64,000 nt of DNA from Glaciimonas sp. CA11.2 (GTDB lineage Bacteria; Pseudomonadota; Gammaproteobacteria; Burkholderiales; Burkholderiaceae_D): the NCBI RefSeq assembly GCF_034314045.1, contig NZ_JAVIWL010000001.1, positions 2,914,001 to 2,978,000 on the forward strand. The letters are read 5' to 3'. This document shows positions 1 to 9,785 of the stretch, piece by piece. Numbering within the stretch: position 1 is the first letter of the stretch; each line of letters opens with the position of its first letter. Both the position numbers and the translations under genes were made by a program. The notes under the pieces are model-generated. The model worked only from the letters and a program-made list of their open reading frames with translations. It did no database searches and had not been told where the DNA came from.

Positions 1-37
1 TTGTTGCTGATTTTTTGTTGATTTACTCTCACTACTT

Positions 38-2854
38 ATGTCATCCAATTATCCGAATAATAATGATCAACGGCCTGATCCAGACGCATTGCTGGCCCGT
101 ATGCAATCCGAACAAATCCACGCAGCACGAGGCAAGCTACGTATCTACTTTGGTGCTTCGGCTGGCGTAGGAAAAACCTATGCAATGCTTTCCGCCGCCC
201 ACAAACTCCGCGCTGACGGGCGCGAAGTGTTGGCCGGAGTCATCGAAACCCACGGACGAATCGACACGGCAACTCAGTTAACCGGTTTAGAAGTACTTCC
301 ACTAAAACAGCTCACCTATCGCGATAAGCAATTACCGGAATTCGATCTGGATGCTGCGCTAGAGCGCAAGCCATCGCTGATATTAGTCGACGAACTGGCG
401 CATTCCAACGCACCCGGCTCCCGACATCCCAAGCGCTGGCAGGATGTGGAAGAGTTATTGAGTGCGGGTATCGATGTCTTCACCACACTCAATGTCCAGC
501 ATCTTGAAAGTCTGAATGACGTAGTTGGCGGTATCACAGGCATTCGGGTGGCGGAGACGTTGCCGGACACCGTATTTGATGCCGCTGATGAAGTGGTACA
601 AGTGGACGTCCCGGCCGATGAGTTGCTGGCCCGATTACGCAGTGGGAAAGTCTATAAATTGCCGCAAGCCGAGCGTGCATCACGCAATTTCTTTCGCAAG
701 GGAAATTTAATTGCCTTGCGGGAGTTGGCATTGCGTCGCACTGCCGATCGTCTTCAAGGTGACGTACAGGCATATCGGGTGGAGAAGTCGATAGGCGCGG
801 TGTGGCAGACTGATGCAGCTTTGCTAGCCTGCGTCGGTCCAACTATTAACGCCGAACACGTGATTCGCAGCACGGCACGACTTGCGACACAATTGAACAC
901 CGAGTGGCGAGCAGTGTATGTTGAGACACCACGCCTGCAGCGAATGTCGTCAGCGCGCCGAGAGGCGATTCTGGAGACGCTCAAGCTGGCACAAAGTCTG
1001 GGCGCGACCACCGCCGTTTTAGCAGGAAACGATGTCACTCAGGTGATTGCAGATTTTGCGCGGAATCACAATATTTCAAAAATCATCGTTGGACGGAGTC
1101 AGTATTACGGTCAATGGCGTTGGCGTTCACTTTGGCCTTTGCAGAGTAATTTTGCGATGCGAATTGCCGCTCAGGCCAAGGACATTGATCTTATTGAGAT
1201 CGGTCAGCCATCGATCCGGGCGGTCACTAAACAATCATCTTCTGCTACTTCGGCAATCTCTCCATCGCTCCTGAAGCCGAAGCGGATGCTTGAAAAATCG
1301 CGCTCTTTGGGATACTACTGGGCGGTTGCGGTCACGATATTGGTTACCCTCCTGGCGACTCCGATTTTGCCGTATTTTGATTTGGCAAATATCGTCATGC
1401 TTTATTTACTGGCAGAGGTATTGATCGCGGTGCGTTTTGGGCGTGGTCCAGCTATAACGGTGGCGCTGTTGAGTATTGGCGCATTCGATTTCTTTTTTGT
1501 GCCGCCACGGTTTTCGTTTGCTGTCAGCGACTTTCAATATTTGATGACGTTTGCGGTCATGCTGGCAGTCGGTCTGATTATTACGCACCTGACTACCGGT
1601 CTACGATATCAAGCACGGGTTGCGTCTTATCGTGAAGCGCGTTCCCGGGCTTTGTTTGAATTTTCCCGCGAACTATCTGGCGCGTTGCAAACTGAGCAGA
1701 TATTCGAAACCAGCCGAAAATTTTTACAACGTACATTTAACGCTCAGACACTTTTGCTAGTGCCCGATTTGCACGGACGATTACAAGTCACCGTGGCGGA
1801 AGATGGAACAAATACGGATCAAAGTCTTCACGACTCAGTTCATAAGTCCCTGGATATCGGAATCGCCCAATGGGCCTTCGATAATGCCAGGAATGCAGGT
1901 ATCGGCACGGATACCTTGCCAGCCAGTAATTGTCTCTATTTGCCTCTAGTTGCACCAATGCGTACCCGTGGCGTATTGGCAATTCTTCCGCACAGCCGCC
2001 GTTGGTTACTCATCCCGGAGCAGCAGCAACAACTCTACACTTTTGGGGCGTTGGCTGCGATTGCTTTAGAGCGCGTGCATTATATTGAAGTAGCCCAGGA
2101 CGCATTGATCAAGATGGAGTCGGAACGTTTGCGCAATTCATTATTGTCGGCGTTGTCGCACGATCTGCGAACGCCGTTGACCGCATTGATCGGTTTGTCG
2201 GAGTCCTTAGTTCTTTCCAGGCCGCCTTTGCAAAGTGCGCAGCAAGGTTTGGCGACCGCGTTGCATGACGAGACCTTGCGCATGAGCGCACTGGTGACCA
2301 ATTTGCTGGATATGGCCCGCATACAAAGTGGTGAAGTGAAACTCAACTTGCAATGGCAGCCTTTCGAAGAAGTTGTTGGTAGTGCGTTGCGCGCCAGTAG
2401 TTCACCGTTGGCCGCGCATCGGGTGGAGATCCGCGTCGCTCACAGCCTGCCGTTGGTTCGTTTCGATGCGGTACTGATTGAACGCGTATTGTGTAATTTA
2501 TTAGAAAATTCTGCCAAATACTCGCCGCTTGAATCTGTTATTGTGTTGTCCGCAAAGGTGGCAGGGCGCTTCATGTCGGTCACCGTTTCGGATGACGGTC
2601 CAGGGCTTCCGACCGGTATGGAAGAGGCCATCTTCGACAAGTTCACGCGTGGTGAGCGCGAGTCGGCGAAGCCCGGCGTTGGATTAGGACTCGCAATTTG
2701 CCGTGCGATCGTCGAGGCGCATGGCGGCACTATTGGTGCAAAATCCAGTGCAGAACGCGGTGCCGAATTTACCTTTACTCTGCCGCTCGGCGTGCCACCT
2801 AGCATGCCGGATGTTGAAGAAGGTGATTTCAATCCGGTCGAACCATCTATATAA
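38..2854 (+). CDS. kdpD: KdpD, osmosensitive K+ channel sensor histidine kinase
   Basis: Inner-membrane sensor kinase that phosphorylates KdpE in response to low K+ or turgor, controlling the KdpFABC potassium pump. The 938 aa are close to the family's usual ~900. In order: cytoplasmic KdpD domain with Walker A GASAGVGKT at residues 39-47, a universal-stress-protein-like domain (about 250-375), four hydrophobic segments near 425-525, a GAF-like region, a HisKA box SALSHDLRTPL with phospho-accepting His708, and a C-terminal HATPase with the DDGPGLP and GVGLGLAI boxes. The stop is 10 nt before kdpE, so the two are co-transcribed. kdpABC would be expected just left of the window. The start at 38 has no clear Shine-Dalgarno sequence. 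Confidence 0.96.
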   Translation: MSSNYPNNNDQRPDPDALLARMQSEQIHAARGKLRIYFGASAGVGKTYAMLSAAHKLRADGREVLAGVIETHGRIDTATQLTGLEVLPLKQLTYRDKQLPEFDLDAALERKPSLILVDELAHSNAPGSRHPKRWQDVEELLSAGIDVFTTLNVQHLESLNDVVGGITGIRVAETLPDTVFDAADEVVQVDVPADELLARLRSGKVYKLPQAERASRNFFRKGNLIALRELALRRTADRLQGDVQAYRVEKSIGAVWQTDAALLACVGPTINAEHVIRSTARLATQLNTEWRAVYVETPRLQRMSSARREAILETLKLAQSLGATTAVLAGNDVTQVIADFARNHNISKIIVGRSQYYGQWRWRSLWPLQSNFAMRIAAQAKDIDLIEIGQPSIRAVTKQSSSATSAISPSLLKPKRMLEKSRSLGYYWAVAVTILVTLLATPILPYFDLANIVMLYLLAEVLIAVRFGRGPAITVALLSIGAFDFFFVPPRFSFAVSDFQYLMTFAVMLAVGLIITHLTTGLRYQARVASYREARSRALFEFSRELSGALQTEQIFETSRKFLQRTFNAQTLLLVPDLHGRLQVTVAEDGTNTDQSLHDSVHKSLDIGIAQWAFDNARNAGIGTDTLPASNCLYLPLVAPMRTRGVLAILPHSRRWLLIPEQQQQLYTFGALAAIALERVHYIEVAQDALIKMESERLRNSLLSALSHDLRTPLTALIGLSESLVLSRPPLQSAQQGLATALHDETLRMSALVTNLLDMARIQSGEVKLNLQWQPFEEVVGSALRASSSPLAAHRVEIRVAHSLPLVRFDAVLIERVLCNLLENSAKYSPLESVIVLSAKVAGRFMSVTVSDDGPGLPTGMEEAIFDKFTRGERESAKPGVGLGLAICRAIVEAHGGTIGAKSSAERGAEFTFTLPLGVPPSMPDVEEGDFNPVEPSI

Positions 2855-2864
2855 AAGGGCCATC

Positions 2865-3563
2865 ATGAGCCAGCCACAACCCGTAGCGATTCTGGTCGAA
2901 GACGAACCACAAATCCGACGCTTCGTGCGTGCGGCGCTGGAGGACGAGGGTTGGCAAATCCATGAGGCCGACACTTTGCACCGAGGATTGATCGACACCG
3001 GCACGCGTAAGCCGAATTTGATTATTCTCGATTTGGGTTTGCCAGACGGTGATGGTATTGAATTCATTCTGGATGTCAGAAAATGGTCTAAAGTGCCGAT
3101 CATCGTGTTATCCGCTCGCGTCAGTGAAAACGACAAGATTAAGGCGTTGGATGCTGGAGCGGATGACTACTTGAGCAAACCTTTTGGAGTCGGCGAGTTG
3201 CTGGCCCGGGTGCGGGCCACGTTACGTCGTCAGCATCAGCCTTTAGGGGATGCCGACGGATTGATCCGGTTTGGTGATGTAACGCTGGATCAACAGGCGC
3301 GACTGGTTACTAAAGCACAACAACAAGTGCATCTCACGCCAACTGAATATCGTTTATTGACGGTACTAGTGGCGAACGCTGGTCGGGTGGTGACCAATCC
3401 GCAGTTATTACGCGAAGTATGGGGACCGTCGCATTCCGAGAGCGGCCACTATTTGCGGATTTACATGGGCCATTTGCGCCAAAAGCTGGAAGACGATCCG
3501 GCCCAGCCAAAATATTTGCTGACGGAGACGGCAGTCGGCTACCGGATCATGTTATCCGTGTAA
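2865..3563 (+). CDS. kdpE: KdpE, OmpR/PhoB-family response regulator
   Basis: Transcriptional activator of the kdp operon, partner of KdpD. 232 aa: an N-terminal receiver with acidic pocket EDE near residue 10, phospho-acceptor Asp56 in LIILDLGLPDGDG and the conserved Lys in SKPF, then an OmpR-type winged helix ending in LLTETAVGYRIML. The reading frame is open further upstream inside kdpD, but the ATG at 2865, 10 nt after the kdpD stop and starting MSQPQPVAILVEDE, fits the receiver N-terminus of the family. Confidence 0.96.
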   Translation: MSQPQPVAILVEDEPQIRRFVRAALEDEGWQIHEADTLHRGLIDTGTRKPNLIILDLGLPDGDGIEFILDVRKWSKVPIIVLSARVSENDKIKALDAGADDYLSKPFGVGELLARVRATLRRQHQPLGDADGLIRFGDVTLDQQARLVTKAQQQVHLTPTEYRLLTVLVANAGRVVTNPQLLREVWGPSHSESGHYLRIYMGHLRQKLEDDPAQPKYLLTETAVGYRIMLSV

Positions 3564-3694
3564 GTGTGGTTTGGTCGCTCTGCAAACCGGATTTTCAGCT
3601 AGGCAATTCTCTTGTGTTACTGATGTCTATAAGTCTCTCAATTTTTTTTGCATTTAGTAATTGTCATCGCCAACTGGCAACGTTAAATGGCGGT

Positions 3695-3725
3695 TTGACC
3701 GATGGAAGGCCTGATTGGTTAGAAT
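3695..3725 (+). promoter_or_regulatory. possible sigma-70 promoter for rpiA
   Basis: TTGACC (3695-3700) and TAGAAT (3720-3725) lie 33 bp before the rpiA start. The 19-bp spacer is longer than the ideal 17, so this is a candidate only. Confidence 0.3.
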
Positions 3726-3757
3726 AGCGTTTTTAATTCTTTTCTAAGAAGATTGCC

Positions 3758-4438
3758 ATGGCCGCTATGACGCAAGACGAAATGAAGCAAGCTGTTGCTC
3801 GCGAAGCAATTAAATATGTCGTGGAACGCGACATTGTTGGTGTCGGTACTGGCTCCACTGCGAATTTTTTCATTGATGAACTGGCCAAGATCAAGCATTT
3901 GATCAAAGGTGCGGTCGCATCCTCTGAAGCGACAGCTGCCCGCCTGCGTAGTCATGATATTGAAGTATTTGATCTCAATCAGGTGTTGTCAATGCCGGTG
4001 TATATCGACGGTGCGGACGAAGTTAACGCGCAGGGCGCGATGATCAAGGGCGGTGGCGCGGCGCTGACGCGTGAGAAAATCGTAGCATCGGTTGCAGAAA
4101 AATTTATTTGTATCGCTGACGGCTCTAAACTCGTCAACGTATTGGGTAAATTTCCGCTGCCGGTGGAAGTGATTCCGATGGCGCAGGCGGTGGTAGCACG
4201 CAAGCTGGCAAAACTCGGCGGAGAACCGCGCTTGCGCTTCAAGGATGGTATTCCTCTCATCACCGACAACGGCTGCGTCATCATCGATATGCACGGCCTG
4301 AAGATCGTGGACCCGATTGCAATGGAAGCCCAGATCAACCAGATCACTGGCGTCGTATCGGTTGGCCTGTTTGCTAAACAAGGCGCAAACGTGTGTTTGC
4401 TGGGAACCCCGGAGGGCGTTAAAACGTTGACGTTTTAA
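3758..4438 (+). CDS. rpiA: ribose-5-phosphate isomerase A
   Basis: Interconverts ribose 5-phosphate and ribulose 5-phosphate in the pentose phosphate pathway; cytosolic. 226 aa, normal for RpiA. Visible motifs: [14 protein letters not shown] (phosphate-binding GTGST), YIDGADEVN with the active-site Asp, [13 protein letters not shown] and [17 protein letters not shown] sits 6 nt before the ATG at 3758; a second ATG three codons on is possible. It stands alone on the plus strand and ends at a strong bidirectional terminator. Confidence 0.97.
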   Translation: MAAMTQDEMKQAVAREAIKYVVERDIVGVGTGSTANFFIDELAKIKHLIKGAVASSEATAARLRSHDIEVFDLNQVLSMPVYIDGADEVNAQGAMIKGGGAALTREKIVASVAEKFICIADGSKLVNVLGKFPLPVEVIPMAQAVVARKLAKLGGEPRLRFKDGIPLITDNGCVIIDMHGLKIVDPIAMEAQINQITGVVSVGLFAKQGANVCLLGTPEGVKTLTF

Positions 4439-4500
4439 TGTGTCGATAAGTTGGGTCAGCCGCTGAATGCATTTACATTAGTTTAATTTCAGCCGCAATG

Positions 4501-4537
4501 AAAAAAGCCTGCAACTTCACAAGTTGCAGGCTTTTTT
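4501..4537 (+). terminator. bidirectional rho-independent terminator (rpiA / M16 peptidase)
   Basis: A perfect 17-bp inverted repeat (left arm 4501-4517, right arm 4521-4537) with loop CAC, flanked by A6 and T6. It lies between convergent genes and can stop transcription from both sides. Confidence 0.93.
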
Positions 4538-4593
4538 ATCGATAAGAAGGTCAAATCTCTAGCGTCTCTACGTTAGGTCCTTGGCATACTTAT

Positions 4594-7434
4594 TTAAGGC
4601 CTCGCCACATTCGGATTATTAATCTTGGTTTCATCGCGTGCAATCACGACACTTAATTGGGCAGGATCAATCCGACTATGGAACGCCTTATTGATCTGGT
4701 CGAGTGTCAATGCGCTGATTTTGTCTTCAAGTTGCTTACTCCATGCGTACGTTCGGTCTAGATCCAATAAGCGCACCCAGCCGGCACCGACTGCACCATC
4801 TTGCGCCCGGGCCTGAACGTTTTCTTGCAATATGCCGGATTTTGCGCGGGTCAGTTCGTCGGCAGTGAAGCCATCTTTACGAACGCGCGCCAACTCTTCC
4901 TTCACCCCTAGATCGACTTTGGAGAGATTTTGTGGAGCGGCGATCGCCTGAATGCTGAAGCTTGCAGCGCGGCTGATGGCGCTGATGCCGAGTGAAGAGC
5001 CGACGCTATAGGACAAACCATCTTTTTGGCGTATCCGGTCAGCTAGACGAGACTTCAGGCTGCCGCCTCCAAACAAGTAATTCGCCACCAACAGAGCAGG
5101 ATAGTCAGGATCACTGTCGCGCATATCCAGATTCATGCGGGCAATATAGACGCCGTTTTCTTTATCTGGCGTATTGATGACCTCTGCAATCGGCGCGACA
5201 TCAAAGTTTTTCCGTATCACGCGCTGGTATGGCGAGGCACTTTTCCAGTTGCCGAATTCGGCCTGAACCGTCTTAGAGATGGGTATTGGGTCGAAATCCC
5301 CGACGATGGCGATTTCACTGTGTGACGCGCCATAAAATGCCTTGTGAAAAGCAATCACCTGTTCCAGAGTGACCGCTTTGATGTTTGCGATCTTCTCGTC
5401 AACGGTGGGTGCAGACAACCAGTCACCTTTTGGATATAAATTGAAATGTTGCGCCATTGCTTCTGCTGCGCGGCTATCGGGATTGTTGCGCGAAGCCTCA
5501 AGGCCAACGAGCACTTCCTTGCGCAAACGCTCAAATTCAAGGGGATCAAAACGCGGGTGCTGAAATACATCGGCAACCAGCGCCAGCGCGCCGGGAAGAT
5601 CACTACGCGTTGTCTCAAATTGATAGAGGCTGCCGCTCACCTTAAGCTTGGAAAAAGCATCTGCTAATTGCTGGCGGTTAAGTGTTGTGCTGCCGCGGCG
5701 CAGCATTGCACCGGTCATATCCGAGACAGCATTCTTATCGAATAGCGTTTTTTCATCACCCCAATTTAATTTTATGTGGACTGAAACGGTCTCGCCACGG
5801 GTTTTCTTCGGTAGCATCGCCAATTTCATATCGCCGAAAGTTTGATGCTGCGTACGTGCATCAATATTCGCCTGCGAAGGATCGAAAATTTCTCCGCTTG
5901 CCAGCCCTTGCTGCGGCTTGTAATCTTTTAGTATCTCGGCCAGCGCAGGTGCAGCCGGTACCTCGGCGCGCTGCGGTGGATCGTTTGGTTGAAAGATGCC
6001 GACAGTACGATTGTCGCGTTTAAAATATTTGGCCGCAACTTCTGCAACCTGTGCTGATGTGACTTGCTTAAGTTGGTCGCGCCCTAAAAAAAGCAAGCGC
6101 CAGTCACCCAGCGCAATGGCGCTCGACATGGCAACCCCAATTTGCTGTGGATCGTTCATCAAGTTTTCATAACCGTTGGCTGTGTTTCGTTTTATACGGT
6201 CCATTTCTTCAGCGGTTGGGGGCGTAGTTGAAAAACTTTCGATGGCGTCTACCAAGGCTGCGCGAACCGGTTCAATTGGCTCATTTTTTTTCACGACCGC
6301 AGCGATGACCAATAATCCCGGTGCATAACCGGTCATTTCATAATTGAATACCGATGTCGCCTTGCCTGTTTCGACCAAGGCTTTGTAAAGCCGCCCGTTT
6401 GGGGTGTCGGCCAGAATGCTCGCTGCGAAAGATATCGCGTTGCTGTCCGGGTGCAATTCGCTCGGTACTTTGTACGCCACGGCGACGATTTGTATGTCAC
6501 CTTCACGCCGGATGACAAAGCTGCGCTCACCATCCTGCGTTGGTTCCACGGTCCAGAACTCAGGTAATTTACGGCTTGGTTTCGGCAGTTTTCCAAAGGC
6601 CTCGTTTACCCAGGTCAGCGCCTTTTCAGTGTCGAATTTGCCCGAAATGAGTAGTACCGCATTATCTGGCTGGTAATAGGTGCGATAGAACGCTTGCAGA
6701 TTTTCGATCTTGACGCTCTCCACATCACTGCGGTTGCCGATAGTGGGTTTGCCATAACTATGCCAGTCAAAAGCGACGCCTTGCATGCGTTTAAACAAGA
6801 CGCTGACTGGAGAGTTTTCCCCTTTCTCAAATTCATTACGAACAACGGTCATTTCACTATCGAGATCTTTTCGAGCGACAAAAGAATGCAGCATCCGATC
6901 CGCTTCAAGGTCGATGGCCCATTTCAGATTGTCATCGCTCGCTTGCGAAAATTCGTAGTAATTGGTGCGGTCAAGCGAAGTAGTGCCGTTGAAAGACATA
7001 CCGCGTTGGCCGAAATCTTTTGGAATGGTCGGATGCGTTGGCGTGCCTTTGAACATCATGTGTTCCAGCAAATGCGCCATCCCGGTTTCACCATAATTTT
7101 CCTGACGCGAACCGACCAGATACGTCATATTGACGGTCACCGTTGGCTTGGTGGCATCTGGTAGCAACAACAATTTGAAGCCATTACTGAAACGGTATTC
7201 GGTGATACCTTCGGCTGAGGGGCCTTTGGTGATGTTGGCGAATTGGGTGATCTTTGCATCACTGGTCGGCAATGTCTGTGCTTCTGCAAAATAGGGCGTT
7301 ACAAGCAACATCACGGTGAGTGTTAGCGCGCCAGACGATGCACGCGTCAGCAATCCAGGAATACGTCTGAAGATGTTCGCGGTTGCAGTATCAGCGAATA
7401 ATGTCGAATGATGAATTTGAGGGAATAAATGCAT
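4594..7434 (-). CDS. periplasmic M16-family zinc metallopeptidase (two-domain pitrilysin type)
   Basis: Predicted zinc endopeptidase of the pitrilysin/insulinase superfamily, exported to the periplasm. 946 aa covering two M16 repeats. The N-terminal half carries the inverted zinc motif HLLEH at residues 121-125 with a distal glutamate in VVRNEFEKGEN. The C-terminal half is a non-catalytic M16 domain (GGGSLKSRLADRIRQKDGLS). A hydrophobic stretch near residues 35-50 ending YFAEA fits a signal peptide, though it is preceded by a long basic N-terminus, so the true start may lie downstream. No good ribosome-binding site precedes 7434. Single-gene unit; substrate unknown. Confidence 0.9.
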   Translation of the reverse strand: MHLFPQIHHSTLFADTATANIFRRIPGLLTRASSGALTLTVMLLVTPYFAEAQTLPTSDAKITQFANITKGPSAEGITEYRFSNGFKLLLLPDATKPTVTVNMTYLVGSRQENYGETGMAHLLEHMMFKGTPTHPTIPKDFGQRGMSFNGTTSLDRTNYYEFSQASDDNLKWAIDLEADRMLHSFVARKDLDSEMTVVRNEFEKGENSPVSVLFKRMQGVAFDWHSYGKPTIGNRSDVESVKIENLQAFYRTYYQPDNAVLLISGKFDTEKALTWVNEAFGKLPKPSRKLPEFWTVEPTQDGERSFVIRREGDIQIVAVAYKVPSELHPDSNAISFAASILADTPNGRLYKALVETGKATSVFNYEMTGYAPGLLVIAAVVKKNEPIEPVRAALVDAIESFSTTPPTAEEMDRIKRNTANGYENLMNDPQQIGVAMSSAIALGDWRLLFLGRDQLKQVTSAQVAEVAAKYFKRDNRTVGIFQPNDPPQRAEVPAAPALAEILKDYKPQQGLASGEIFDPSQANIDARTQHQTFGDMKLAMLPKKTRGETVSVHIKLNWGDEKTLFDKNAVSDMTGAMLRRGSTTLNRQQLADAFSKLKVSGSLYQFETTRSDLPGALALVADVFQHPRFDPLEFERLRKEVLVGLEASRNNPDSRAAEAMAQHFNLYPKGDWLSAPTVDEKIANIKAVTLEQVIAFHKAFYGASHSEIAIVGDFDPIPISKTVQAEFGNWKSASPYQRVIRKNFDVAPIAEVINTPDKENGVYIARMNLDMRDSDPDYPALLVANYLFGGGSLKSRLADRIRQKDGLSYSVGSSLGISAISRAASFSIQAIAAPQNLSKVDLGVKEELARVRKDGFTADELTRAKSGILQENVQARAQDGAVGAGWVRLLDLDRTYAWSKQLEDKISALTLDQINKAFHSRIDPAQLSVVIARDETKINNPNVARP

Positions 7435-7717
7435 GACGTTTTCGATCAGTTAGAGGCGTGATGGACGGGAGACGGGACGACACGATTGGTGCATGTTGTT
7501 CGGTGAGCTGATGCGTGCTGGCGGTAGCGCTGAGACAAAAAATTAAGCAACGTCAATGCCCAGCTATTACAACGAAATTCAACATCAATAAGCCGCTATC
7601 AATACATGGATTGATGACTGTATTCACATCGGGTGATGTTAATGCTACCACTTTCCGGGATCAAAAAACTGATCGGCCAAATGGTAGCGGGGAAGGGAGC
7701 GTCGTTACGAAACGAGT

Positions 7718-7990
7718 TTATTCTGTCGGTGGAACGTAACCGACGGCGGCATCTGCGCCGTTGCCGAAGAAATGATTTTCCATTTGTGTCGCAAGATATT
7801 TACGTGCACGAATGTCAGCCAGGTTCAGGCGATTTTCATTCACCAGCATCGTTTGATGCTTCAGCCATCCAGCCCATGCTTCTTTTGAAACGCTTTCAAA
7901 AATACGCTTGCCCAGTTCACCCGGATACGGTGGGAAATCCAATCCTTCAGCTTCTTTATCGAGTTTGATGCAATGAATAGTACGTGCCAT
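7718..7990 (-). CDS. yggX: YggX-family Fe(II)-trafficking / oxidative damage protection protein
   Basis: Small cytosolic protein linked in enterics to protection of Fe-S clusters from oxidation. 90 aa, the usual length. Family signatures: [10 protein letters not shown] at the start, [15 protein letters not shown] with the preceding Lys-rich turn, and [16 protein letters not shown]. It lies just downstream of argA on the same strand (98 nt gap) and may be read with it. Confidence 0.95.
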   Translation of the reverse strand: MARTIHCIKLDKEAEGLDFPPYPGELGKRIFESVSKEAWAGWLKHQTMLVNENRLNLADIRARKYLATQMENHFFGNGADAAVGYVPPTE

Positions 7991-8088
7991 GATTTTCCTT
8001 GTTTGTTACCTGTGAGTATCAGCGCCCACTCCGGCCTGAATGCCTGAGTGTGGCGATAAATGAGAGTCAGCGGTTAAAGTTGCTTACA

Positions 8089-9399
8089 TTAAAGTTGTTT
8101 AATCAGTACCAATGATTTACGTTGCCAGTTATACATATGTTGACGATTTTTCGGTAAGTCGTCGACTGTCGCGCTGACAAAGCCGCGCCGCAAAAACCAA
8201 TGTGAAGTTCGTGTAGTCAATACGAATAGTTTGGTCAGGCCAGCGGCGCGCGCTCGGCTTTCCATATGTTTCAGAATTTTCTCACCGTCGCCCTGCGCTT
8301 GCACTTCCGGATTAACCGTCAGACAAGCCATCTCTCCCATTTTTTCATCTGGGAAAGGGTACAACGCTGCGCAGCCAAACAGCACGCCATCATGGTCGAT
8401 GACAGAGAAATAATGGATTTCGCGCTCAATCAGTTCGCGGCCGCGCTTGACCAGCGTGCCATCGGCTTCCAGTGGTTCGATCAATTTCAGGATACCGCCG
8501 ACGTCCTCAATCGTTGCTTCACGCAAGCTTTCCAGATTCTCGTAAGTAATCATGGTGCCAATACCATCATGCGTAAATAATTCAAGCAACGCCGAACCAT
8601 CAGTCGCAAACGGTACGATGTGCGCACGTGGCACGCCAGCGTTGCAGGATTTGATGGCGTGCTGCAAGTAGAAGGCTGAATCGGACGGCAGACAACCGCT
8701 TTCGAGCACTGCCTGCGCCTGATGAGACGATAGTTCTCGGATTTCAGTTCCTGCGGCGTCTTTCAGTAACGGCGTTTCGCTGATGAAGATCAATTTCTCG
8801 GCGCGCAGTGAAATGGCAGCGGCGACCGCAACATCTTCCATGGTCAGATTAAATGCTTCACCAGTCGGCGAAAAACCCAATGGCGAGAGCAGAACCAGAT
8901 TACCCGCGCTCAAAATAGGGTGGATGGTTTCGTAGGCGATCTTACGCACCACGCCAGTCAATTGAAGGTCTGCACCATCAATCACGCCTAGTGGTCGCGC
9001 TGTCACAAAGTTGCCTGAAATAATCCTGATGGCGGCGTGCGCCATGGGGGTATTTGGCAAGCCCTGACTAAATGCCGCTTCGATATCGAGCCGTAATTCG
9101 CCCGCGGCTTCTTTTGCGCATTCCAATGCCGCGATGTCGGTGATCCGCAAGCCGTTAGAAAAGCGCGTTTCAACATTGCGTAGTGTCAATTGTTCTTCAA
9201 CCTGCGGTCGTGAGCCATGCACAATCACAATTTTGATACCTAACGCGTGCAGTAACGACAGATCTTGTGCAAGCACGGGTAAGGCCCCAGCCATGACTAA
9301 CTCGCCCGGAAAGGCGATCACAAAGGTCTTGCCGCGAAAGGCATGAATGTAGGGCGCGACAGAGCGCAGCCACTGGACGAATTCGGAGGTGTTTTCCAT
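8089..9399 (-). CDS. argA: amino-acid N-acetyltransferase (N-acetylglutamate synthase)
   Basis: First step of arginine biosynthesis: acetyl-CoA plus glutamate gives N-acetylglutamate. 436 aa with an N-terminal amino-acid-kinase fold (KTFVIAFPGELV, IVHGSRPQVEEQL) that usually binds arginine for feedback inhibition, and a C-terminal GNAT domain (ACLTVNPEVQAQGDGEKIL, RTSHWFLRRGF). The frame stays open to an ATG at 9471, preceded by AAGGAAAG at 10-nt spacing. I prefer the ATG at 9399 (MENTSEFVQWLR) because the extra 24 residues, rich in Cys and His, look non-conserved. The upstream start remains possible. Confidence 0.93.
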   Translation of the reverse strand: MENTSEFVQWLRSVAPYIHAFRGKTFVIAFPGELVMAGALPVLAQDLSLLHALGIKIVIVHGSRPQVEEQLTLRNVETRFSNGLRITDIAALECAKEAAGELRLDIEAAFSQGLPNTPMAHAAIRIISGNFVTARPLGVIDGADLQLTGVVRKIAYETIHPILSAGNLVLLSPLGFSPTGEAFNLTMEDVAVAAAISLRAEKLIFISETPLLKDAAGTEIRELSSHQAQAVLESGCLPSDSAFYLQHAIKSCNAGVPRAHIVPFATDGSALLELFTHDGIGTMITYENLESLREATIEDVGGILKLIEPLEADGTLVKRGRELIEREIHYFSVIDHDGVLFGCAALYPFPDEKMGEMACLTVNPEVQAQGDGEKILKHMESRARAAGLTKLFVLTTRTSHWFLRRGFVSATVDDLPKNRQHMYNWQRKSLVLIKQL

Positions 9400-9785
9400 G
9401 GTGTGCATTATATACATACAGTGGCACTGAGCACACTTTGTCCCAGCAGGATTGATGTGAAAGTACGCCATCGGCGTTGGGCTTTCCTTGCCACCTCGGC
9501 GGCCCCGTACTATCGTACTGTCTTCGTCGGCCCGCCTTGCTGGGACAAGATTACGTCAATACTATAATTTTGCATTGGCATAAACCCGTCCTGTGACCTT
9601 GATTGCAATAGAAGTAACTCTTATGTTTCTGGTAATTTTAGCAATTAATGGTGTAATTCGACTGTTCATAAGAATTTGCGATGATAGTTTCTGTGACCGT
9701 TAAAATCCTGTCGGCAAGTGAAGATGTGATCTCTTCTATATCATAGAGTTGTCCAGGAATAAGTTGTATAAATTGAAAGTAAAAA
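9400..9785. other. argA-xdhC divergent intergenic region with an 11-bp inverted repeat
   Basis: Gene-free unless argA starts at 9471. It holds an inverted repeat, TTGTCCCAGCA at 9438-9448 and TGCTGGGACAA at 9538-9548, with 89 nt between arms. A TATAAT at 9563-9568 faces xdhC but has no good -35. No ARG box was recognised by eye. Confidence 0.4.

Noticed and set aside
9410..9416. TATAAT on the minus strand just before argA as its -10 box
   Set aside because: The hexamer 17 bp upstream is TGTGCT, a poor -35, and it would leave an almost leaderless mRNA.
9399..9471. N-terminal extension of ArgA by 24 residues from the ATG at 9471
   Set aside because: A Shine-Dalgarno-like AAGGAAAG is present, but the added peptide (many Cys, His, Met) does not resemble ArgA; kept as an alternative only.
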